A stretch of 10,011 nucleotides of DNA from an uncultured Prevotella sp. (lineage in GTDB: Bacteria > Bacteroidota > Bacteroidia > Bacteroidales > Bacteroidaceae). How positions within the stretch are numbered: position 1 is the stretch's first letter; the number at the start of each line of letters is the position of its first letter. Below are positions 4,263-10,011 of the stretch, in pieces. Made by a program: the position numbers and the translations under genes. The DNA is taken from positions 1 to 10,011 of the forward strand of contig CAAGIW010000043.1 of the NCBI GenBank assembly GCA_900770025.1. The letters are read 5' to 3'. A model generated the notes under the pieces. The model did not search any database, had not been told where the DNA came from, and saw only the letters and a program-made list of their open reading frames with translations.

Positions 4263-7082
4263 TTACACGTTGAAGTAACCTTTTTCAAAGCATTGCGGAA
4301 AGAGGAATTTCTTTTCGCTTGTGGCAAACTTAATCCATATATACCTGTCGTCGAGGGCAGAGATGAGCCCTTCGCCAAACGACTTGTGCGTCACACGGTC
4401 GCCCACTTTGTACGACAGCCAGGGCTCAGGCTTGCCCATGTTGTCTGTATCTCCCTGACTTGTTTCTGCGGGAGAAGACGCAGAAGACGGGGAATTTTCG
4501 GAAGATGGGGCAGAGATGGAAGACGGAGAAGACGCAGAAGATGGGGCAGAAAGGTCCACCAATGGAATCTGACTCTTGTATGTGTCTTCAGAGATGACCG
4601 TGTCGAAGCCTCCCACATTCTCGCCTTCATGGGTGTTGATGCCCGTATATACGAGCGAGGCATCCTCGTAGCGCTTGAACTTATACACCGCATCGTTCAT
4701 CAGTTTGCGGTTGAACACGCCCAGCGACACAAGCAGATCGAAGTCGGGCAGTGTGAGACCTGTTACCTTGCGAAACAGTTCTGGCTCTAATTGATGAATC
4801 ACATCATACAGCGTATATTCGCGATAGTCGGTCAGATACATGAACACGGGTATGCGAGTGGCAAACTTGATGAGCTTTTGTTGTATCTCTTTTCGCTTCG
4901 ATTTGTATTCCTTCTCCTCGGCAGTCAGCTCCCTTTTCTCCTTTGCTGTCATCTGGTCGCCCCTCTCTTTCTTGGCCTTCTTCACCGCCTCCGACTTATT
5001 GATGATGGTCTCTATGTCGCTGTTCAGCGCACGGAATCCCTCGATGTTCATCAGTGCCTTCATGGCTTCGGGGCTTGCCAACAGGCGGCTGAGCGTGCTG
5101 TTGTCCACATTCACGAGCAGGGCACTCTCCCAGCGCCGTGCCAACAGCGTGGCTGTGGTGCCCGACATGGCCATATCCAGTATGCCGGCCGCATCTATCT
5201 GCTTCATGCTCGACCCGTCGTAGGCCAGAATGGGCAGATATTTGATAAACTCGCCCACCTTCTGCTCGGGGTTATGCTCGTCCACACTCAGCCGGCAACT
5301 GTATTCCGCCACCTGCCGCAAGGCTCTGTTGGGGGCAAAGTCGAACACGTAGCAAAGCGGCTTGAGCACCACTTCCTCGTCCCATTCGTTGCGCATGGTC
5401 CAGGGCGACTGCACACGGAAGGCCGCCTGGAAATAGGTTTCGGGCGAAGAAGAGTTGCGAAGCATGAAGATACCCGTCCAGGGTTTCACGGTGACACCCG
5501 TCGATAGTTTGCCGCAAGAGAGGGTGATGGTGCAATCCTCTTGCGGATTACCCATGCCGGCATACACAGGATTCACGGCATCGGCTCCCATTCCAGCCTC
5601 ATTACCTGCCGCCACTATGATGCTGTATCTGCCGAAGAACCTGCGGTTGAGGGGTTTTTCCAACAGCCTCTTCATCGCCTTGCACGCCGCCACGCTGGGC
5701 AAGAACCAGAAGGTGTGGCGCAGATAGTCGAGCAGTCGGGCATCAGAGAAGGGCATCGGCGGCCGTTCTCCGCCCATCTTCAGGTCGCTCACCACGTTCT
5801 CCATGTAGGCGCCGTGTATCAGGTCCACCCATTTCTGCACGTAGTCCTCGTGTACGAACGTGTCATCCTCGGCACTGAAGAAGGTATTGAGGTCGAACTC
5901 GCAGAACTCTCCCTGCTCTGCTATCTCCCGAATCTTGTCGGGCAGCTGATAAGTCAGCATCACCATCTTTGGCAATGACAGGTAGGGATTCCGGCCTTTG
6001 CTGTTGTCCCAGTGGTATTTTGCGCATTGCTCGTCGGAGTAAGTCCAGTTGAATATCTGCTCTTCGATAAACTCGCCAGAAGCGATGGCCCTGAAGGGCG
6101 TGCCCGACAGGTAGAGGTAGTGCTTTGTGTTGAGCGGCATCAGTCCCTCGTCGAAAGCCTCACGCACCTCCATCTCCTTTTTCGATGCGGCATCCTCGGT
6201 GTAGATACTCAGCATTTCCTCGGATATACGGGTAGCCGGATCTTTCTTGTTGTAGTATTCCTTGGCGTTCTTTCCCCATGCCCCGAAGTGGTATTCGTCT
6301 AAGATGATGCAGTCCCAATGCACCTGCTGAATCCATTCGTTGGTGGCCTTGATGCCTCCCACGCTGTTGGTGCCAAGCACATCCTGAAACGAGGCAAAGC
6401 ACACAAACCTCTGGTTGGGGCCCACATGGTTGAACTCTCTGCTCTCTTGTTTCTCCACAAATGTCCATCCCTCAAAGTCCTTGTGCGTCAGCAGGTCTTC
6501 TTTCCACGCTGTTTTCACGGCAGGTTTGAATGTCAATACGAGCACATGCCTCCACTCCATGCGCAGGGCCAACTGATAGGCAGTGAATGTTTTGCCGAAG
6601 CGCATCTTGGCGTTCCACAGAAAGTGGGCGGTAAGTCCATCGTTGGCCTTGTCGGCAGCAAACCGTTTGAAGTACTCGGCTGTCTTGTTTACCGCCTCTT
6701 CTTGCTCGGGTCTCATCCCGAAGTCCAAGGTGCGCCGCATCAGGGTGGTCTCGTTGTTCCTCACCGCCTCTATGGCCTGCTCCACTTGTTTGGTGCTGCA
6801 CGCAAACCACTCGCCCTCGGGGTTGGGGATGTGTGCGCTGCGCAGCACCCTGTGCACTGCCTTGTCGCTGAACACCGAGCCGTCTTTGCGCATGGCCGTG
6901 CGTATGAGTTCCACCTTCCACGACTGTCCGGGAACAAGGGTGGGGTAGTGCTCTTTCATCCTCACGTTGATATTTCGGGCCGTGAAGCCCACTTTGAGCA
7001 TACCCGGATAGCGTGTGTCGGAATAGGCGTAGATGATGGGTCTCTCCGCCGCCTGGTGCTGAAGTAAATCTGTTGCTGCCAT
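4263..7082 (-). CDS. GIY-YIG (T5orf172-like) nuclease/SF2 helicase fusion, restriction-type
   Basis: This 939-residue protein joins several modules. Residues 15-105 resemble the T5orf172/MUG113 branch of GIY-YIG nucleases (YAYSDTRYPGMLKVGFT, Arg41 and GEWF at 90-93 with the probable catalytic Glu). Residues 120-600 form an SF2 helicase core: motif I NAKMRFGKT (157-165), motif II DEYH (262-265), motif III SGTPFRA (326-332), motif V-like STGVTV (527-532) and motif VI QAAFRVQ (552-558). A Lys/Glu-rich segment (691-745) may be a coiled coil. Residues 845-876 are a Ser/Pro/Ala repeat linker. The last 50 residues (KVGDRVTHKSFGEGLI) resemble the Tudor-like domain at the end of UvrD/PcrA. It follows the methylase gene by 7 bp, so it is probably the translocating nuclease arm of a restriction-modification system. 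Nuclease activity is inferred; PLD-type or HNH signatures are absent. Confidence 0.85.
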   Translation of the reverse strand: MAATDLLQHQAAERPIIYAYSDTRYPGMLKVGFTARNINVRMKEHYPTLVPGQSWKVELIRTAMRKDGSVFSDKAVHRVLRSAHIPNPEGEWFACSTKQVEQAIEAVRNNETTLMRRTLDFGMRPEQEEAVNKTAEYFKRFAADKANDGLTAHFLWNAKMRFGKTFTAYQLALRMEWRHVLVLTFKPAVKTAWKEDLLTHKDFEGWTFVEKQESREFNHVGPNQRFVCFASFQDVLGTNSVGGIKATNEWIQQVHWDCIILDEYHFGAWGKNAKEYYNKKDPATRISEEMLSIYTEDAASKKEMEVREAFDEGLMPLNTKHYLYLSGTPFRAIASGEFIEEQIFNWTYSDEQCAKYHWDNSKGRNPYLSLPKMVMLTYQLPDKIREIAEQGEFCEFDLNTFFSAEDDTFVHEDYVQKWVDLIHGAYMENVVSDLKMGGERPPMPFSDARLLDYLRHTFWFLPSVAACKAMKRLLEKPLNRRFFGRYSIIVAAGNEAGMGADAVNPVYAGMGNPQEDCTITLSCGKLSTGVTVKPWTGIFMLRNSSSPETYFQAAFRVQSPWTMRNEWDEEVVLKPLCYVFDFAPNRALRQVAEYSCRLSVDEHNPEQKVGEFIKYLPILAYDGSSMKQIDAAGILDMAMSGTTATLLARRWESALLVNVDNSTLSRLLASPEAMKALMNIEGFRALNSDIETIINKSEAVKKAKKERGDQMTAKEKRELTAEEKEYKSKRKEIQQKLIKFATRIPVFMYLTDYREYTLYDVIHQLEPELFRKVTGLTLPDFDLLVSLGVFNRKLMNDAVYKFKRYEDASLVYTGINTHEGENVGGFDTVISEDTYKSQIPLVDLSAPSSASSPSSISAPSSENSPSSASSPAETSQGDTDNMGKPEPWLSYKVGDRVTHKSFGEGLISALDDRYIWIKFATSEKKFLFPQCFEKGYFNV
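4455..4550 (-). repeat. Ser/Pro-rich low-complexity linker in the helicase
   Basis: The helicase reading frame contains a run of short Ser-Ala-Pro-Ser-type repeats (residues 845-876, for example SAPSSASSPSSISAPSS). DNA units of about 12-18 bp built on gaagacgcagaagatgggg recur here. It separates the helicase body from the C-terminal Tudor-like domain and is likely a flexible tether whose length can vary. Confidence 0.75.
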
Positions 7083-7089
7083 AATCGTG

Positions 7090-8112
7090 TTATTCCATTG
7101 GGCGAATCATTGACTCAATATAATGTATTTCCCTATTATCCAATTTATATTTCTTATACAGTTCCTCATCAGTCCAAACCTTTGAAAAATCTTGAATGGG
7201 CGCATAGAGGTATGTATCATGTGTCATGTTTTTGTTTTTCCGAATCCCTACCATAAACCGGAAAAACTTTGTTTGCATGTAAGCCGTAACATTCTTACAT
7301 ATGTTTTTATCGCTAAATGGACCTATAGCCAAGAAGGTTTCTGAGCAAATCGTATTCTTATCACCAAATTCTGCTTTTCCTATTATTCGAGCTGGAATAG
7401 GATTCCCTATTTGTCCAGCAGCTCCATCAGCTTTGGAAATGAACAACTTATACTTTCCTAAATACTCTTGCCCAGACTTAATTCTGTACGAATTCTTCAG
7501 ATGTAGAATCGTACGAGTCCTATTTTCAAGACAGAATATCAGATTTGTCGTGTCTTGACTTGTGGTGATACAGTTAATATCTTCTAACACTTTGAATGGA
7601 TTACGAGTCGAAACCAAACTCTCAAAAGAAGGTTCTTCCTTTGCTCTCACCTTATCTAATATACTCATTATTTGAGGGTCTCTAATCACTATGTCGATCG
7701 ATCCACCTTCATTTAGGTATTTCTTTGCAAAAACTTCGGACCCATCAGCTTGATGAAGCGTATAGTTACATTCTCCATTGTACTGCTTATTCCATAAGAA
7801 GTAACACACACCGCCTTCAATGCTTACACCAGAAAAACATTGATTTGAGTCTAAATAATCATGTAATATTTGGATCCTTTTATCTGTAATCATTGATTGG
7901 CGGAATGAATCTAATCCTTTCCCACCTGTCATCCATCGGGAAGGAATAATCATCGTTAAGTAACTTGGCTTTAATTTCAATGCCTGTTCAACAAACTTAT
8001 TATATAATGGTATTGCACTCGATCCGGATCCTCCTCCATCACTCAGTTGATACGGTGGATTACCTATAATGACATCAAATTTCATATCTTTCGGAAATAG
8101 GGTTTTAGGGTT
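7090..8112 (-). other. AT-rich segment covering the putative target-recognition half of the methylase
   Basis: Base composition changes inside one open frame. Bases 7321-7380 are 23/60 G+C, whereas bases 8401-8460 in the same gene are 35/60. The shift starts near 8112, about 50 bp before the NPPY codons, and ends at the stop codon at 7090, where the helicase gene resumes the GC-rich pattern. The frame is intact throughout. Confidence 0.8.
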
Positions 8113-8619
8113 GTCTGTGTGGATGAATTGGTAGGCATATTGCTCGGAAGCGCTGCCACGGTCATACACGTCTTTGCTCGCTCCGCAATATTTGCACTTG
8201 CCGTTCACCCATGTGTGGCTGATGGCCTTATACCACACGTGGCCCTGCTCATCGTCGAAGTGGCACACGCTATGCTGGCTGTTGGCCGCCTTGCTGCAAT
8301 AGAGTGTGCGGCGGCTCAGCAGCGAGGTGAGTTCCGTCAAGGCAATGCCATACACCTGATGGTGCATGATATGGTGGATGCGCTGCTGGCGGTGGGGCAT
8401 CTTCTCCGCCAAACCGCGGTCGAGTCGCTTCACTATCTCGCGCAGAAAGACACCCGACTTGCAGAAGGGATCGAGAAACGTGGTGGCGGGATTGCAGAAC
8501 AGATGCTGCGGCAGCATGTCTAATACCTGGTTGGCCAAGGCAGGAGGAGTGAACACTTCATCGTTAGATAGGTTGGCAATGCAGTTCAGCACGTCGGGAT
8601 TGTAAGCATCATTCGCCAT
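7090..8619 (-). CDS. Eco57I-type adenine-specific DNA methyltransferase with Cys4 insert
   Basis: This 509-residue protein is an N6-adenine DNA methylase-fold enzyme. It has motif X-like EVFTPPALANQVLDML (21-36), SAM motif I DPFCKSGVFL (50-59) and catalytic motif IV NPPY (187-190). Motif I is atypical: Lys replaces the Gly usual in DPxxGSG; I believe close relatives share this but cannot check. Four cysteines between motifs I and IV (Cys108, Cys119, Cys142, Cys145; the last two as CKYC) suggest a small zinc-binding insert. Residues 200-509 would hold the target recognition region. The start overlaps the previous gene's stop by 11 bp, and the helicase follows after 7 bp, so all three genes should be co-translated. 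From about codon 170 onward the DNA becomes clearly AT-rich. Expected role: modifying host DNA as part of the cassette's specificity arm. Confidence 0.88.
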   Translation of the reverse strand: MANDAYNPDVLNCIANLSNDEVFTPPALANQVLDMLPQHLFCNPATTFLDPFCKSGVFLREIVKRLDRGLAEKMPHRQQRIHHIMHHQVYGIALTELTSLLSRRTLYCSKAANSQHSVCHFDDEQGHVWYKAISHTWVNGKCKYCGASKDVYDRGSASEQYAYQFIHTDNPKTLFPKDMKFDVIIGNPPYQLSDGGGSGSSAIPLYNKFVEQALKLKPSYLTMIIPSRWMTGGKGLDSFRQSMITDKRIQILHDYLDSNQCFSGVSIEGGVCYFLWNKQYNGECNYTLHQADGSEVFAKKYLNEGGSIDIVIRDPQIMSILDKVRAKEEPSFESLVSTRNPFKVLEDINCITTSQDTTNLIFCLENRTRTILHLKNSYRIKSGQEYLGKYKLFISKADGAAGQIGNPIPARIIGKAEFGDKNTICSETFLAIGPFSDKNICKNVTAYMQTKFFRFMVGIRKNKNMTHDTYLYAPIQDFSKVWTDEELYKKYKLDNREIHYIESMIRPME

Positions 8620-9259
8620 AGGTCTGAGGATTAAGTTTCAAAAAATGCACAGGCTCGTAGGTGCGGCAGGGGTCGTCGGAGAATATGTCGCCCCCCGCAT
8701 TTCCTGCCACCAAGTAGTTGAACTCATAGTCTCTGCGGTTCATCATGCCGCCCCCCAGCAGGCTCCATTCCGAGATGATGATCCATTGCTCGGGATTATC
8801 CACCCTGCGATAGGTGAGTGCATTGCCTATGATGATGTTTCTGCCGAGCAGATAGCGGATGCTCTGCAGGCACTCGGGCTTCACGTTGTCGCCATAAAGG
8901 CTGTGGTATTCGTCGTGGAAAATCTTGAAAAGCCGCTCACGACAGGCGATGGCATTGTCGGGCAGCAGCTCAATGCCATAGATGCTGCTCACGGCCAGCA
9001 CCGCATTCTTCTCGTATTCCAACTGCGTGTTTTTCTTTTGCTCCACCAAACTGCGGCATACGTGCAGCTTGCGCCGGAGGATTTCTGCCAGGAAATTGCC
9101 GTCGCCACATGCCGGTTCAAGGAAGCGGCTGTCGATGCGTTCCGTTTCGTGCTTCACAAGGTCGAGCATGGCGTTCACCTCTCGCTCGTTGGTAAACACC
9201 TCGCCGTGCTGCCTCACCCGTTCGCGCGACTTTACTTGTTTTGTTTCAGGTGTATTCAT
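8609..9259 (-). CDS. Small N-6 adenine methylase-like protein lacking NPPY
   Basis: This 216-residue protein has the SAM-binding half of an adenine methylase: motif X-like GEVFTNEREVNAMLDLV (19-35), motif I EPACGDGNFL (48-57) and a probable motif II acidic residue in GIELLP (95-100). I find no N/D-PPY/F catalytic motif; NIIIGNALT (141-149) sits where the strand leading to motif IV could begin. The first 60 residues run parallel to those of the next gene (EVFTPPALANQVLDML, DPFCKSGVFL), so the two look like paralogues. It is the first gene of the cassette and overlaps the second by 11 bp. I infer a partner subunit that binds SAM or helps DNA recognition, rather than an independent enzyme. It could also be catalytic by an unseen motif. 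Confidence 0.78.
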   Translation of the reverse strand: MNTPETKQVKSRERVRQHGEVFTNEREVNAMLDLVKHETERIDSRFLEPACGDGNFLAEILRRKLHVCRSLVEQKKNTQLEYEKNAVLAVSSIYGIELLPDNAIACRERLFKIFHDEYHSLYGDNVKPECLQSIRYLLGRNIIIGNALTYRRVDNPEQWIIISEWSLLGGGMMNRRDYEFNYLVAGNAGGDIFSDDPCRTYEPVHFLKLNPQTYGE

Positions 9260-9297
9260 AAAAGCTAAACGATAGTAAGCAAAAGCATCCTACTATC
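9260..9297 (-). promoter_or_regulatory. Leader hairpin immediately before the methylase cassette
   Basis: On the minus strand GATAGTA (9297-9291) and TACTATC (9277-9271) can form a 7-bp stem with a 13-nt loop, followed by GTTTAGCTTTT and then the ATG at 9259. The placement 11 nt before the start codon suggests an attenuator or translation-control hairpin; the T-run is broken, so simple termination is uncertain. Confidence 0.4.
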
Positions 9298-9365
9298 ATC
9301 TGGCACGACTATATATATAATAAGGTGTGGATGACCATAAAAAGAGGGTGCAAGCTTCTTCTTAC

Positions 9366-9574
9366 GGTGTTCCGGGGTACAAGCCTAGGAATTTCTTTGG
9401 ACCCCATCCGCGAATAAGAGTGCTCACACCCATTGCTGGGTGCAAACATCTTCTATCTTAATTCGCGGATTGGCCTTAAAATTCCTGACGCTTGTATATA
9501 CGCCATTAGCCAACCATCATTGATGTGGTCTATATCCAAATTCTAAGTTTCCTAGGCTTGTTTTCTGGAACACC
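9366..9574 (+). ncRNA. Unassigned structured RNA candidate (about 209 nt), possibly 6S-like
   Basis: A long interrupted stem closes the element: GGTGTTCC (9366-9373) with GGAACACC (9567-9574), ACAAGCCTAGG (9379-9389) with CCTAGGCTTGT (9551-9561), and TTTGGA (9396-9401) with TCCAAA (9535-9540). Between the first two, GGGGT/TTTCT can pair as three G-U and one G-C only if the plus strand is transcribed; the AATTT/AAGTTT step also gains a G-U on plus. Inside, ATCCGCGAAT pairs with ATTCGCGGAT (9406-9415/9461-9470), capped by CACCCA/TGGGTG. A rod with a large one-sided bubble recalls 6S RNA (Bacteroidales-1 family), but the bubble is very asymmetric, so the family is not settled. No ORF is present. 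Confidence 0.6.
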
Positions 9575-9589
9575 ACAATGATAGTCTGA

Positions 9590-9716
9590 TGTTGCTTTAT
9601 GTCAATATGTTATGTGTCTCTTCTTTTCTGTCTTATGTTGTCTGTTTCTTTTGTTTCGTAATGTTTGATTTTTCTGTTATGTGTTGTTTGTTTTGATTGT
9701 TGTGTGGGCTCTGTTC
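9590..9716. other. Strongly T-rich, A/C-poor tract between RNA candidate and promoter
   Basis: The plus strand is dominated by T and G with recurring TTATGT, TGTTT and TTTTGTTT strings, and no gene is seen. On the minus strand it would be an A/C-rich, G-poor, probably unstructured leader downstream of the promoter at 9740-9771. Confidence 0.5.
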
Positions 9717-9739
9717 CGCCATGCGTAGCATTCCCACTG

Positions 9740-9771
9740 CAAATATAGTTCTTTTATTTTTAATGTGCAAC
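9740..9771 (-). promoter_or_regulatory. Minus-strand Bacteroidetes promoter upstream of the methylase cassette
   Basis: GTTG (9771-9768), a 20-bp spacer and TATATTTG (9747-9740) on the minus strand reproduce the spacing seen at the AAA ATPase promoter. Transcription would begin near 9733 and reach the first methylase gene after a leader of about 470 nt that is antisense to the structured RNA candidate. It may serve the cassette or an unseen short RNA. Confidence 0.55.
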
Positions 9772-9807
9772 CCGTTTGCTTGGCGAATGACAAAGAGGGG
9801 GGAATAA

Positions 9808-9839
9808 AGAATTAAAAGATTAAAGAATTAAAAGATTAA
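9808..9839. repeat. 16-bp direct repeat, two copies
   Basis: AGAATTAAAAGATTAA occurs twice in tandem (9808-9823 and 9824-9839), just before the C-rich repeats. It is AT-only apart from two G per unit. No function is evident. Confidence 0.8.
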
Positions 9840-9840
9840 A

Positions 9841-9940
9841 GCCCCCTCCCGACCTCCCCAAAGCCCCACCCGGCCTCCCCAAGGGGAGGAGAAGAAAGAA
9901 CAAATGCCCCACCCGACCTCCCCAAGGGGAGGAGAAGAAA
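9841..9940. repeat. REP-like palindromic repeats (CCTCCCC/GGGGAGG)
   Basis: A partial unit (9841-9862) is followed by two nearly full copies (9863-9898 and 9906-9940) that share GCCCCACCCG, the palindrome CCTCCCCAAGGGGAGG (9874-9889 and 9917-9932) and AGAAGAAA. Copies are 43 bp apart. They resemble the intergenic palindromic repeats common in some Prevotella genomes. A role is not known. Confidence 0.75.
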
Positions 9941-10011
9941 ACATGAATGCAGCGATTATTATGTGTAATAAGTGACTGATTATGAGAGGATAATGTGCTT
10001 TCTTGGACTAT

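Noticed and set aside
4293..4790. Arg-rich plus-strand frame
   Set aside because: The Arg runs are the complement of the Ser/Pro repeat linker of the helicase.
7090..9259. Classical Type I restriction-modification (hsdM/hsdS/hsdR)
   Set aside because: There is no HsdS-like protein with two recognition domains, and the helicase has a GIY-YIG rather than an HsdR N-terminal domain.
9366..9574. MITE or IS ends formed by the long inverted arms
   Set aside because: The mismatches between arms turn into G-U pairs on one strand, which fits RNA pairing better than terminal repeats; no target duplication was seen.
9366..9574. tmRNA or RNase P RNA
   Set aside because: No tag-peptide frame or CCA-type end, and none of the conserved RNase P core sequences could be found.

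Overview
The window looks like a chromosomal stretch from a member of the Bacteroidales, most likely Prevotella or a close relative. Three things suggest this. Several upstream regions carry the Bacteroidetes promoter pattern (-33 TTG/TTTG, 19-20 bp spacer, -7 TAnnTTTG). Start codons lack strong Shine-Dalgarno sequences. The gene content is typical of that group: MnmE with a C-x-G-K end, an archaeal-type AAA ATPase, a HepT/MntA pair and a GIY-YIG helicase methylase cassette. Every protein-coding gene that can be supported lies on the minus strand.

Layout from left to right. 1-221: no gene, a terminator-like hairpin downstream of mnmE. 222-1709: mnmE (tRNA U34 modification GTPase) with a 21-bp in-frame repeat insert in its G domain. 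1726-1840: a 23-bp tandem array just upstream of mnmE. 1855-2982: an archaeal-type AAA ATPase of unknown role, whose promoter is overlapped by a perfect 57-bp palindrome (3084-3140). 3211-3886: a hepT-mntA toxin-antitoxin pair with its own promoter. 3887-4262: intergenic DNA with several repeats, a possible 43-aa ORF that matches the helicase N-terminus, a plus-strand promoter and two A-tract palindromes. 4263-9259: a tightly packed three-gene cassette: a small adenine-methylase-like protein without NPPY, an Eco57I-type methylase with NPPY and a Cys4 insert, and a 939-aa GIY-YIG/SF2 helicase fusion with a Tudor-like tail. 9260-10011: non-coding; it holds a roughly 209-nt highly structured RNA candidate, a minus-strand promoter, a T-rich tract and REP-like palindromic repeats.

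The area to the right of mnmE reads as a small defence or accessory island beside a housekeeping gene. HepT (HEPN RNase toxin) should be silenced by MntA. The three-gene cassette looks like a restriction-modification-type system: two methylase-fold proteins would make the modification arm and the GIY-YIG helicase would be the translocating nuclease. The second half of the Eco57I-type methylase, where target recognition is expected, is markedly AT-richer than the rest of the cassette, which suggests exchange of the specificity region.

The individual families are known. The less familiar parts are the helicase/two-methylase arrangement, the recurring boundary repeats, the palindrome-covered promoter and the unassigned structured RNA.
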